Source: Elusimicrobiota bacterium
GTDB taxonomy: Bacteria; Elusimicrobiota; Elusimicrobia; UBA1565; UBA9628
Assembly: GCA_016194705.1 (NCBI GenBank)
Contig: JACQAZ010000009.1
Coordinates: 62,001-126,000, forward strand
Direction: 5' to 3'
Length of the DNA stretch: 64,000 nucleotides
A program made the translations under genes and the position numbers. Positions within the stretch are counted from its first letter, which is position 1. Every line of letters begins with the position of its first letter. The notes beneath the pieces are model-generated. The model did no database searches, was not told the DNA's origin, and worked only from the letters and a program-made list of their open reading frames with translations. Of the stretch, positions 10,291 to 18,844 are shown piece by piece.

Positions 10291-11139
10291 ATGAAGCTCA
10301 TCGTTTCGATTTTCGCTCTGGGAGTCTGCGTCTGCGCGCAGCTGGTCAATGCCGAGTCCGCGAACCTGACCGGGACCTGGAAGGACGACAACGGCGGCGT
10401 CTACCAGATCCGGCAGGTCGGAGACCAGGTGTTCTGGCACATGGACATGCGCCCGGAGGCGCTCAACGCCTTCAAGGGCACCATCCACGACAAGACCATC
10501 TATGGAGAATGGGCCGACCTGCCGGGAGGCAAGCTCCAGAACTCGGGAGCCCTCGACGTGCGCATCGAATCGGACTCCAAGCTCGTCAAGCTCTGGTCGA
10601 GCGCCAATTATGGGGGCTCGGTCTGGCGCCGCCAGGAGGCCGCGGCGGCGCCGGCGCCGGTTCCCGCGGAGTCCGACGCCCGCGGGTGGACCGGAACCTG
10701 GGACAGCAAGGGCTACATTATCACGGTCTCGGAGGACGGCGAGGGCCTGCTGATGAAGTGGACCTCCCCACCGGGCGGCAACACCGACCCGGGGATCGCC
10801 CACTGCAAGCTCTCCGGCGGCGAGGCCTCGTGCGAGTGGAAGTCCGATCCGGAGTACAAGGACGGCGAGAAGAGCGGCCACCGCACTGGGACCATGACCC
10901 TGCGGCTCAAGGACGGGCACCTCGCCGGCGAGAGCGTCGAGGGGCCCAACGACTTCTACGAATCCCACCCCTGGACCGCCATGAAGCCCGGGGCGAAGTG
11001 GCCGCAGGACTGGACGCGGCATGCCAACGCCAAGGCCGACGACCTCAAGCCCTGGGACCATTTTAGGCCTTTCGTCCTAGGCGGGAATTTCGTACAATAC
11101 GGCCTTGGTACTGCAACCCCTGGGATGGAGGTCGTGTTG
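10291..11139 (+). CDS. Secreted two-repeat protein lacking its own stop codon
   Basis: Signal peptide (MKLIVSIFALGVCVCAQLVNA), then two related beta-rich units beginning NLTGTWKDDNGGVYQIRQVG and GWTGTWDSKGYIITVSEDG, like lipocalin-type domains found in secreted hypotheticals. GGAGG precedes the ATG. The frame runs without a stop into the next gene, which has its own signal peptide and GGAGG. A single extra T in the TTTT run at 11061-11064 would create an immediate TAG after DHF. I therefore end the call at 11139 and treat the missing stop as a frameshift or sequencing error, or less likely a true fusion. Confidence 0.6.
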
Positions 11140-11889
11140 ATGAATCGCCGAATCGTCGCGCTGGCCGTGCTCGTCGCCGTTGCCGCTCCCGCCGCGTTCG
11201 CCGCCTCAGACATGGAGTGGGCCCTCAAGCCCTCAATGGACGTCGCCGTCGCTCTCAAGGACGGACGCTACAAGATCGTCGAGAGGAAGGCCAATCAGGC
11301 CCTCGACCTGCTCAAGGACCTCAGGAACTACGCCGAGAAAGTCTATGACGGCTCCGAGGACCTGCGCAAGGAGATGCTCTCCAATCATTACGAGGATTGG
11401 GTCAACACCAAGCTCCTGCCCTCGCATTTCGAGGCCAAGGCGCTCTACGAGACGATCAAGAAGACCTACGACCTGGAGAAGGGCAACGTCAAGGACGCCC
11501 TGAACAAGGCCAAGAAGGGCGACTACGGCCCCGCTGACGCGGCGATCGCGCGCGTCAACGCCTTCGAGGCGGACTACGAGGCACAGGTCAAGGCCAACGA
11601 GGCGAAGATCGACGCCGTGCGCAAGCTCTACTCGCGCGACTTCGGCAACGCCAAGGCCGCCCTGGCTTCCTTCAACGCCCAGCCCCTTATTAAAGAGCTG
11701 CTCGGCGCCAAGCCCAAGCTCGTCAAGGAGATCTACCTCGAGGCCGTCAAGACGCGCCCGATCGAGTGGGCCGTCGTCCTCAAGAAGGACCGCAAGGACT
11801 CCAACGACCCGCGCTTCGGCCAGGTGCCGCGACTCGTCACGATCGACGACGGAGGCAACCCCGTCTCCTACCGCGTCATCATCCGGTAG
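11140..11889 (+). CDS. Secreted helical protein of unknown function
   Basis: 249 residues: signal peptide MNRRIVALAVLVAVAAPAAFA, then a largely helical, lysine- and alanine-rich body (residues about 30-200) and a short beta-type tail ending VSYRVIIR. ATG 11140 is preceded by GGAGG (11127-11131) with eight-base spacing, and a TACAAT hexamer lies at 11093-11098. The frame is open upstream into the preceding gene, but the internal signal peptide argues for a separate start here. Followed by a strong terminator. Confidence 0.75.
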   Translation: MNRRIVALAVLVAVAAPAAFAASDMEWALKPSMDVAVALKDGRYKIVERKANQALDLLKDLRNYAEKVYDGSEDLRKEMLSNHYEDWVNTKLLPSHFEAKALYETIKKTYDLEKGNVKDALNKAKKGDYGPADAAIARVNAFEADYEAQVKANEAKIDAVRKLYSRDFGNAKAALASFNAQPLIKELLGAKPKLVKEIYLEAVKTRPIEWAVVLKKDRKDSNDPRFGQVPRLVTIDDGGNPVSYRVIIR

Positions 11890-11904
11890 CCCGATCGGCG
11901 CAAC

Positions 11905-11944
11905 GCCCCCGTCCCGCTCTGAGCGGGGCGGGGGCTTCCTTTAA
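11905..11944. terminator. Intrinsic terminator, probably bidirectional
   Basis: A 14-base-pair stem (arms at 11905-11918 and 11922-11935, one G-T wobble, three-base loop) is followed by TTCCTTT on the plus strand. It sits between the convergent ends of the genes at 11140-11889 and 11951-13768, so it may serve both. Confidence 0.85.
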
Positions 11945-11950
11945 TAGGGG

Positions 11951-13768
11951 TTAGAACCGGCCTCCGATCGCTCCCGAGACCAGTCCATTGCGGTCGTCGA
12001 GGCAGTAGGTATAGGACACGCCCAGCGGCAGCGGGAAGCGCCAGAACCGGAAGTAGAGGCTCACGCCGAGTCCCTGCTTGTCCTTCGAAGTGTTGTGGAA
12101 CCAGGCTCGCGCGTCCTCCGCGAAGACCCCGCCCTGGAACGCTCCCCACCGGTTGGCGGCGAGCCGCCGGCCGTAGCCGAGGCTCGCTCCCGCCGCTGTG
12201 GGCCCGCGGAACTCCCGCGAATAAGTCCCCTGCAGCGCGGTGGTCCTTCCCGTGGCGAGCAGCTTGCTGTCGGGGAGGCTCGCGCCGTGCCCTCCCGCCG
12301 CGGTCAACGAAATGGTCTCGTAAAACCCCCACGAATAGGAAGTCTGGAGGTGCACGAGGAACTCGCCGTAGCCGAAGCTCGAGCGCGACCCGCGCCCCGC
12401 CTCGATGACGCGGAATTCTCCCGTGTTGCCCCATTGCGGCCGCCTCATGGGCTTGAGCCGTTCCTCCAACCCCGCGTCGCCGAAGCCCAAGATGCCGCCG
12501 AGGCCGAGAGTCCCCTCGCGCAAGCCCCCGTACTTCACGGCGGCGAAGATGTTGCCTTGCTTGCCCGCGTCCGGCGGGACGAACGGGCCGGGGCTGTTGT
12601 AGCCGACGGTGCCGCGGTCGAAGCCTCCCTCGACCGACCAGCGGCGGGAGAAGGCCCGTTCGACGGAGAGGATCGTGTCGTCTGTGGTCTTGCCGTAGCT
12701 GTCGACGATCTCGCCGAACTGGGAGAAGTTGTTGGCGTCCAAGGGAGTGCCCAGGCCGCCGATCGCGCTGTAGCCGCCGTCGGCGTAGATGTTCTCGCTG
12801 TAGGCCTGCCGCGTGCGCTCGAAGCGGCCCGACCAGCCTTCCCAGTCGCCGCCCAAAGCCGTGCGGCTTCCGCTCTTGCCCCGAAGAATCTGCAGGTCCA
12901 TCGACTCCGCCTGGCTGAAGACGTTGCGCGCTTCGATGATCGCCCCGAAACGGCTCGAGCCCGCGCCCGCCGAGATCAGCGGGAACGGGAGAACGTACCA
13001 GCCGTCCTTGACCGACACAGTGACGGCGGCCCCGCCCTCGAGCGGGGCCGTCGAGACCTCCACGGCCTTGAAGAGGTTCATGCGGTAGAGCGCGGCGCGG
13101 GCCAGGGCGAGGTCGCGGCCGTTGATCGAGTCGCCGACCCGGAACGGGATGCGCCGCATGATGATGAAGTCCTCGGTCCATTTCGCGTTGATCGTGATCT
13201 TCGTGACCGTGAATTCAGGCCCGAAGTCGTCGAGCTCCTGGTCCTCGCCGACGCGCGAAAGGCACGCTGAAAGCTCGCCCGCGGCCCGCCGACGGACCTC
13301 CGCGTCGGGACCCATCTCGAGGCCGCGGCGCAAGTACTGGGCGGCGCGGAAATACTTCGTCTGCGCGGCGAGACAAAAGCCGATGCCGGCGTAGGAGTCG
13401 GCCAGCAGAGGCCCTTGAAGCCCAAGGTCGCGGGCGGCGGAGAGCGCCTGCAGGAAGGCCCCGTGGGCCGGCTCCCACTCATGAGCCGCGACGTAGACCA
13501 TGCCCAGGCGCTCGTACGCCTCGAGTCGCCTCGGGTCGTCGGCGCGCAGCTCCCGCTCGGCGGCGCGCAGCTCCTGGACCGCCCCGTCGGGCCGGCCGTC
13601 GTCGAGGAAGCGCTGCGCGCGAGAGAAGCGCGCGGCGATCGGGTCGGAGGCCGGCGCGTCGGGAGCGGGTGCGAGCCGGTTCATCAGGCGCGGCGCGCAG
13701 GCCGAGAACGTCAAGCCGAGCAGCGGTCCGACGGCGAGGCGGAGGAGCCGGCGCTGGTCGGCGGGCAC
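11951..13768 (-). CDS. Omp85/BamA-like outer-membrane protein with TPR and POTRA domains
   Basis: About 605 residues. N-terminus: RRLLRLAVGPLLGLTFSACAP, a possible lipoprotein signal. Residues about 45-170 are TPR-like helices (RFSRAQRFLDDGRPDGAVQEL, AYERLGMVYVAAHEWEPAHGAF). Next comes one POTRA-like unit (FTVTKITINAKWTEDFIIMRRIPFRVGD, ARAALYRMNLFKAVEVSTAP), then a beta barrel of about 370 residues ending with an aromatic (GAIGGRF). Omp85 proteins insert or translocate proteins at the outer membrane. GTG 13768, five bases after the preceding stop, is chosen; a longer frame upstream is low-complexity. The lipidated TPR front end is unusual. Confidence 0.8.
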   Translation of the reverse strand: MPADQRRLLRLAVGPLLGLTFSACAPRLMNRLAPAPDAPASDPIAARFSRAQRFLDDGRPDGAVQELRAAERELRADDPRRLEAYERLGMVYVAAHEWEPAHGAFLQALSAARDLGLQGPLLADSYAGIGFCLAAQTKYFRAAQYLRRGLEMGPDAEVRRRAAGELSACLSRVGEDQELDDFGPEFTVTKITINAKWTEDFIIMRRIPFRVGDSINGRDLALARAALYRMNLFKAVEVSTAPLEGGAAVTVSVKDGWYVLPFPLISAGAGSSRFGAIIEARNVFSQAESMDLQILRGKSGSRTALGGDWEGWSGRFERTRQAYSENIYADGGYSAIGGLGTPLDANNFSQFGEIVDSYGKTTDDTILSVERAFSRRWSVEGGFDRGTVGYNSPGPFVPPDAGKQGNIFAAVKYGGLREGTLGLGGILGFGDAGLEERLKPMRRPQWGNTGEFRVIEAGRGSRSSFGYGEFLVHLQTSYSWGFYETISLTAAGGHGASLPDSKLLATGRTTALQGTYSREFRGPTAAGASLGYGRRLAANRWGAFQGGVFAEDARAWFHNTSKDKQGLGVSLYFRFWRFPLPLGVSYTYCLDDRNGLVSGAIGGRF

Positions 13769-13773
13769 GCGCG

Positions 13774-14511
13774 CTACAGGGCGGCGCGCACGAAGCCGCG
13801 CACCCTCAGCAAGAGCGCCGGGACGGGAAGCCGCCGCGGCGGCAGATGGCCGAACTGCAGGCGCGGCAGGGTATTCAATGTCTTGCGCCCGTCGGCCCAC
13901 GGACGGGCCCAGGTCTCGACGCTCGCGCGGCCATGTCCGGCTTTGAGCGCCCAACGCGCGCCGATCAAGGTGACCGCGTAATCGTCGAGGTCGAAGAAGT
14001 TCCCCGAGGAAAAGGCGTCGCGTTCCTCCTTGGCGTAGGCCGCGGCCTCGGCCGCGGGATGGCCGTACGCGAAGCCCAGGTAGCCGCCGTAGATGAAGTG
14101 CAGCGGCCAGTCGGACCGGCCCTGGAGAACTGGCTTGCCGCCGCCGCGCGTCCAGCGGATCAGGCCGCGGAACATGTTCGCCGCTTCATGACGCGGAGTC
14201 CTGCGCAATCCTGGATCCCCGTCGACGAGGCGGCGGCAAAGGCCGGCGAACACGGCTGAGAAGTCGGCGCCCGCAGCGGCGAGCTTGGCCGCCTCCTCCG
14301 CGTACGCTCGGACCTCCGGGGACTCGAGGCCGGGGACCGGCGGCTCGTACCAGATCGACGCCGGCCCGACGGCCGTCGGGTTCGCCGGCGGAGCCGGCGG
14401 AGCTTCCGGAACGGACGCGGAGAAAGCTCTCAGGTCGGGCGGAATGACGAGAGTCTGGGCGCGGACCGGCGCAGCAAGCGCGAAGAGCGCGGCGGTGAAG
14501 AATATTCTCAC
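13774..14511 (-). CDS. Secreted protein of unknown function
   Basis: 245 residues with a signal peptide (MRIFFTAALFALAAPVRAQ), a proline-rich linker, then a helical domain with conserved-looking segments HEAANMFRGLIRWTRGGGKP and HFIYGGYLGFAYGHP. The C-terminus is basic. Its start overlaps the stop of the TPR gene by four bases, and the Omp85-like gene follows within six bases, so all three probably serve one envelope function. Confidence 0.7.
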   Translation of the reverse strand: MRIFFTAALFALAAPVRAQTLVIPPDLRAFSASVPEAPPAPPANPTAVGPASIWYEPPVPGLESPEVRAYAEEAAKLAAAGADFSAVFAGLCRRLVDGDPGLRRTPRHEAANMFRGLIRWTRGGGKPVLQGRSDWPLHFIYGGYLGFAYGHPAAEAAAYAKEERDAFSSGNFFDLDDYAVTLIGARWALKAGHGRASVETWARPWADGRKTLNTLPRLQFGHLPPRRLPVPALLLRVRGFVRAAL

Positions 14512-15710
14512 GGCGGCGGGATCGGGCCGGAGCCGGGCTTGGCGTAGGGCCTAGAGGCGCCGGCCTTGGCCAGCGCGTAGAAGCCCCAGGTGTCGGGCAA
14601 GGACAGCACGAACTTGTAGTCGCGCTTGGCGTCCTCGCGACGACCCATGACGTCCTCGAGATTGGCCGCCCGAACGAACGCCCACGCCGCCCAGCGCGAA
14701 AGCCCCCCCTTGTACTTGACCTTCTGCGCCTCGCGGAAGGCCGCCAGGGCCTCGTCCTTCCTGCCCAGGTTCCAAAGCCCGCAGCCCAAAGCCACCCAGC
14801 CCTTGCCGCCCTCGATGGAGTTGTACTTCCCCGACTTTACCCGGGCGATGTAATCCCTCGCGCCGTCGACCACCCTCGGATAGAGGTGGGCTTCGTGCAT
14901 TGCGACCAGCTGGGCCGAGTGCATCATGGCGCTGTCGGGGTATTGGGCGCGCAGGTCCTTCATGATCTCGACGGCGTGCGCCGGGTCCTTCGCGCCGTAG
15001 GGGTCCTCGGTGTAGATCTCCACGAGCAGGATCTTGGCGTTATTGGCCGAGTAGTGGCCTTTGGCCGCGACCATCTCCAAGGTCTGGATGCCCTTGAGCC
15101 GGTCTCCGCGGATCACGATCCGCGCGAGCACGCCGATCGAGCGCGAGAGGACCTCGCTGTAGTAGTCGTACATCCCCAGGCCCAAGTACGCGTCCCAGAG
15201 GTGCGGGTCGACCTTGACGGCCTGGCGCGTCGTCTTGATCGCGTCGCGGCCGCGCCAGTAGCCCTTGACCCACTCGTGCCGGATGATGGCCAAGCGGCTG
15301 GCGATGCCGTCGGCGGCGCCCATGCAGAAGTAGGCCTCCCCGTCCTTGGGATGGGCCTTGAGCCAGCGCTGCGCCACCGCTATGGCCTCGTTGGAAGCTT
15401 TCTCGAAGGGGACCAGCAAGGACGGATCGCTCTGGTCCGATTCGTAGACGTACCGCGTCCACGCGACCCCGGCTAGGCCCATGTAGCCGTGGGGGTGGGC
15501 GGGGTTGAGGGCGATGACCTTGCGAGCGTCGGCCTCGGCGTCGTCGAAGCGCATGCGGTAGATGTCGTCGATGCCCTTCATGAGCCAATGGTCCATCTCG
15601 GGGGAGATGGCGTTGGGATCGGTGGTCACGATCGACGGATCGGGCTCGCCCGCGAAAACCGGCATCGCGAGAAGCAAGAGCAGGGCGGCCCGATGCAGCG
15701 GTCGTTTCAC
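14508..15710 (-). CDS. Secreted TPR-repeat protein
   Basis: 400 residues starting with GTG and a signal peptide (RPLHRAALLLLLAMPVFA). Tetratricopeptide-like helices include DDIYRMRFDDAEADARKVIALNPAHPHGYMGLA, WDAYLGLGMYDYYSEVL and CGLWNLGRKDEALAAFREAQKVKYKG. It is a protein-protein interaction scaffold in the periplasm, first in the operon leading to the Omp85-like protein. A TACAAT hexamer (minus strand, 15720-15725) lies nine bases before the start. Confidence 0.8.
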   Translation of the reverse strand: MKRPLHRAALLLLLAMPVFAGEPDPSIVTTDPNAISPEMDHWLMKGIDDIYRMRFDDAEADARKVIALNPAHPHGYMGLAGVAWTRYVYESDQSDPSLLVPFEKASNEAIAVAQRWLKAHPKDGEAYFCMGAADGIASRLAIIRHEWVKGYWRGRDAIKTTRQAVKVDPHLWDAYLGLGMYDYYSEVLSRSIGVLARIVIRGDRLKGIQTLEMVAAKGHYSANNAKILLVEIYTEDPYGAKDPAHAVEIMKDLRAQYPDSAMMHSAQLVAMHEAHLYPRVVDGARDYIARVKSGKYNSIEGGKGWVALGCGLWNLGRKDEALAAFREAQKVKYKGGLSRWAAWAFVRAANLEDVMGRREDAKRDYKFVLSLPDTWGFYALAKAGASRPYAKPGSGPIPPP

Positions 15711-15736
15711 AAGGATAATATTGTAACTTATCCCCC

Positions 15737-17143
15737 ATGCCGTCGAAACCTTCGCGGCTGGCGCTCGCGGGCCTGCTGGCCGCGGGGACCGCCGCGGCCC
15801 TCTCTCGGCCCGGTGACGCGCCTTGGATCTACGACGAGCCCAGGCTCATCGTCTACGCCCTGCAGAACCTGCGCGCCGGTGTGCTGCCCTGGCACGGGAT
15901 CCTGGGGTCCCACGGCGTGCTCTACGGACCCTTCGCGCTTTGGGTCTACCAAACGATGCTCCTGGTCACGCGCGACCTGTTCGCGATGGTCCGCCTTCAC
16001 GCGCTGCTCTTCGGTCTTGGCTGCGCCGGCGCGGTCTGGTGGCTGGCGCGCCTCGAGCCCGAGCTCGACGCGATGTGGGGCGGCGCGGCGCTGCTCTCGC
16101 CCTATTTCTGGCTCTACGGGCGCATGCTATGGGACAACACCTTCCTCATCCCTTTGTCGGGACTCGCCGTCTGCCTTTACATTTCCTTCGGCCGCAAGCC
16201 CCGGGCCGGGACGCTCGCGCTTCTCGTCTTGGCCCTGAGCCTGGCCTTCTTGACGCACCTCATGAGCCTCATCCTCATCGTGCCGATCGCCGCGCACGCC
16301 CTATGGCGGCACGGTCATTGGCTTCGGGAGCGGCGCGTGCTCGTCCTAACTTTGGCCGCCGGGTCGGCGGCGCTGTGCGCCCCCTACCTCCTGGCCGCGG
16401 CCGGGGAATTCGGCCGCGAGGTCTCCTCGCCGATGGGCTCGGCTTGGCGCGGCTGGCTCTTCCCCCTGCTGGGCGGGCGGCTTTTCTCGGGGCTCGGCTT
16501 CGGCTACTTCCTCGGCGACGATTGGCCGGTCCGGCCGTGGGGGCTCCTCGCCGCGCGCCTGAGCGCGCTCGCGCTGCCGCTAGTCTGGGGAGGCATGGCC
16601 CTGGCCGCGCGCCGCGTCTCGCGAGGACTGCGGCGCCCCGCCGAGAGGGACTCCGCGTTCCAGTTGAGCCTGCTCGGCCTAGGGACGGTCTTCCTGCAGT
16701 GCGCCGTTTACGGCCTGGCGAAAGTCTACGGCCACCCGCATTACCTCGGCGTCGCGTGGATCTTCAACCTCTATTTTCTTTGGTCGGCCGTCTCGGCGCT
16801 GGGCCGCTGGCGGGACTGGACGGGAGCGATTTACGCCGCCGCGCTTGCGGCCGTGCTCGTCTGCGCCATGGCGGACGTCCGCGCCGGCGGCGGAACGCGC
16901 GGCATCCACTACGGGCCGACTCTGGCCAACCAGCTCGAGGTCGCCCGGGCTCTGGGCAACTTTAAGCCCGGCCCGCTGTCGATCGAGGTGAGCCACTACC
17001 AGCTTTTCCCTCAAGCCCTTTCCGCCTTGATGGATCTCTACGAGCTCAAGGGAAATCCGGCCGAGCCTCCGCGCGAGCTCGCGGTCGTCTACGCTCGCCC
17101 CAACGGCTCGGACGGCCGCATTCAACTCGTCGTGCGCGACTAG
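15737..17143 (+). CDS. GT-C-type polytopic membrane protein (PMT/ArnT-like)
   Basis: 468 residues with about eleven membrane helices. The N-terminal pattern, a first helix followed by an acidic DAPWIYDEPRLIVYALQ loop, is typical of GT-C glycosyltransferases, which use an acidic residue in the first external loop and a polyprenyl-phosphate sugar donor. LWVYQ, FLTHLMSLILIVPIAAHALW and AKVYGHPHYLGVAWIFNLYFLW fit a large integral enzyme. The substrate is unknown. Overlaps the convergent response-regulator gene by four bases. Confidence 0.65.
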   Translation: MPSKPSRLALAGLLAAGTAAALSRPGDAPWIYDEPRLIVYALQNLRAGVLPWHGILGSHGVLYGPFALWVYQTMLLVTRDLFAMVRLHALLFGLGCAGAVWWLARLEPELDAMWGGAALLSPYFWLYGRMLWDNTFLIPLSGLAVCLYISFGRKPRAGTLALLVLALSLAFLTHLMSLILIVPIAAHALWRHGHWLRERRVLVLTLAAGSAALCAPYLLAAAGEFGREVSSPMGSAWRGWLFPLLGGRLFSGLGFGYFLGDDWPVRPWGLLAARLSALALPLVWGGMALAARRVSRGLRRPAERDSAFQLSLLGLGTVFLQCAVYGLAKVYGHPHYLGVAWIFNLYFLWSAVSALGRWRDWTGAIYAAALAAVLVCAMADVRAGGGTRGIHYGPTLANQLEVARALGNFKPGPLSIEVSHYQLFPQALSALMDLYELKGNPAEPPRELAVVYARPNGSDGRIQLVVRD

Positions 17144-17691
17144 GCCTTGTCGGGCAGCTGCTTCTTGAGGCACTCGGGGCAGATGCCGTGCGAGAACTTG
17201 ACGCGCGAGCGGTCGGTGAAGTAGCTCTCAACGGCCTGGTAGTCGCCTTCCTTGCTCTTGATGCGCTTGCAGTAGCAGCAGATGGGCAGTATCTTCTCGA
17301 GCGCATCGACGCGGCTCGTCAAGGTCATGATGCGCTCGGCGACCCTCAGGCGGATGCGGAAGGCCTCCGCGTCGACGGGCTTGGGCAGGAAGTCGTCGAC
17401 GCCGGCCTCCATCGCGTGCAGGTAGTCCTGCTTGCCCGTCATCGCCCCGCTCAGCAGAATGAAGTACGCGTAGTCGACGCCCTTGGCCGCGCGGATCTTC
17501 CGGCACAGCCCGAGCCCGTCGAGGTTGGGCATCATCCAATCGCTGATCACGACCTTCGGCGCGTGGACCCGGAACTCCCCCCATGCCGAGAGTCCGTCGG
17601 GCGCTTCGATGACGTCGTGGCCGAGCCGCTTGACCCGGAGCTTGAGGATGTCGCGGCTGTCGTCGTCGTCGTCGGCGATGAGTATCTTCAG
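17140..17691 (-). CDS. Response regulator with C-terminal Cys-rich motif, non-canonical start
   Basis: Receiver domain KILIADDDDDSRDI, phosphoacceptor D51 in VVISDWMMPN, and LPKPVD lysine. The C-terminal module ILPICCYCKRIKSKEG ends FSHGICPECLKK, a small cysteine module often found at the end of receiver and PAS proteins. The receiver continues upstream of the first ATG in frame (17550), and there is no ATG, GTG or TTG between the receiver start and the end of the preceding gene. CTG 17691 would give MKILIADDD and is my best guess. It lies about 19 bases after the dctP-like stop, so coupling is likely. Confidence 0.75.
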   Translation of the reverse strand: MKILIADDDDDSRDILKLRVKRLGHDVIEAPDGLSAWGEFRVHAPKVVISDWMMPNLDGLGLCRKIRAAKGVDYAYFILLSGAMTGKQDYLHAMEAGVDDFLPKPVDAEAFRIRLRVAERIMTLTSRVDALEKILPICCYCKRIKSKEGDYQAVESYFTDRSRVKFSHGICPECLKKQLPDKA

Positions 17692-17710
17692 CGGAGTCGT
17701 GCCCGGGAGT

Positions 17711-18775
17711 TCAGCGCGAGACGACCTGAATCCCCGAAGGATGGGGTGCGGGCTCGGTCTTCCTGAGCCTCTCGATGAGGTCCTTGCCGACGATCCCTTC
17801 GAGCGCGCGCTCGTATACGGGCCGCAGGGCCTCCTGGAACTTGAGGCGGCTCGCCTGCGACAGATAGACGGGGCTCACTCCCTTGGCCAGCATCTCGCGC
17901 TTGGTGGTTTCGTTGAGCTCGATGGACTTCGCGCGCTCGATGCGCGCGGCGGTGCGGGCCGCGTCCTTGACCAAGGCGCGGTAGGCCTCGGGGAGACCGT
18001 CGAAGAATTCCTTGTTGACGTAGGTCACGCTGACGAGATACGAGGAGCCCATGAGATTGACGTACTTATAGCGTTTCTGAAGGTGAGCCTCGTGAAGGCG
18101 GCGCCAAGTCACGACGACCGAGTCGATCGAGCGGTCCTGCGTCAGCGGATCGATGGTCGTGAGCTGATGCTCGATCGCGACGGGAGCGGCCCCGAGGGCC
18201 GCCAGCCACGCGTTATCGACGTCCGTGCCGAACACGCCGATCCTGCGCCCCTTGAGATCCTCCGGCCCCCGAATCTCGCGGTCGGTCGTCGCGACGCCCT
18301 CGGCCCCGCCGCTGTAAGTGAAGGCGAGCCCGACGATATTCTTGGCTCGAAGTCCTTCGAGGAGCTCCGAGCCGACCGGTCCTTCGAAGACGCCTTCCAG
18401 GTGCGTATAGCCCGTGAAGAGATACGGGAGGTCGAAGGCCCACAGGCGGTGGTCCAGCTTTCCCATGATGTTGGTGAAGGAGTGGCCCATCTCGGCCTCT
18501 CCCTTGGCGACCTTGTCCGCGATCTCGGGCCGAACTCGGCCCTGCGTGTTCTCCCAAGGGTTGGCGGCCGGCACGATCTGGACTTCGATGTCGCCGTGGC
18601 TGCCCTGCTCCACGGCCGCCTTGAAGCTCGCCGCCGCTTCCTCGAAATAGTCCAGGTTGGGGTGCCCGAGGAGCCAGCGGATCTTGTGCTTGGCCGCGTG
18701 AAGCGGGTTCGCGGCGCATAAGAGAATCGTCAACGCCAGCGACGCGGCTTGGAAGGCTCTGCTGTGCCTTTTCAT
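17711..18775 (-). CDS. TRAP-type DctP-like substrate-binding protein
   Basis: 354 residues with a signal peptide (ALTILLCAANPLHA), then KHKIRWLLGHPNLDYFEEAAASFK, the entry of the DctP fold. Other features are FDLPYLFTGYTHLEGVF, the arginine-containing DLKGRRIGVFGTDVDNAWLAALGA and LTTIDPLTQDRSIDSVV. These periplasmic proteins bind carboxylates for TRAP transporters. No DctQ or DctM membrane subunit lies nearby. ATG 18775 has GGGAGG just upstream; longer frames start in non-coding sequence. Confidence 0.85.
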   Translation of the reverse strand: MKRHSRAFQAASLALTILLCAANPLHAAKHKIRWLLGHPNLDYFEEAAASFKAAVEQGSHGDIEVQIVPAANPWENTQGRVRPEIADKVAKGEAEMGHSFTNIMGKLDHRLWAFDLPYLFTGYTHLEGVFEGPVGSELLEGLRAKNIVGLAFTYSGGAEGVATTDREIRGPEDLKGRRIGVFGTDVDNAWLAALGAAPVAIEHQLTTIDPLTQDRSIDSVVVTWRRLHEAHLQKRYKYVNLMGSSYLVSVTYVNKEFFDGLPEAYRALVKDAARTAARIERAKSIELNETTKREMLAKGVSPVYLSQASRLKFQEALRPVYERALEGIVGKDLIERLRKTEPAPHPSGIQVVSR

Positions 18776-18800
18776 GGGTCCTCCCTGTCTCGGACGCGAT

Positions 18801-18829
18801 AGTTTAACAGGACTTCGCGCAAAAATCAA
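18801..18829 (-). promoter_or_regulatory. Promoter of the DctP-like gene
   Basis: Minus strand: TTGATT (18824-18829), 17-base spacer, TAAACT (18801-18806). The predicted leader is about 20 bases and contains GGGAGG, a conventional leadered architecture in contrast to many neighbours. Confidence 0.65.
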
Positions 18830-18844
18830 TAGCGCAGACCTGGA

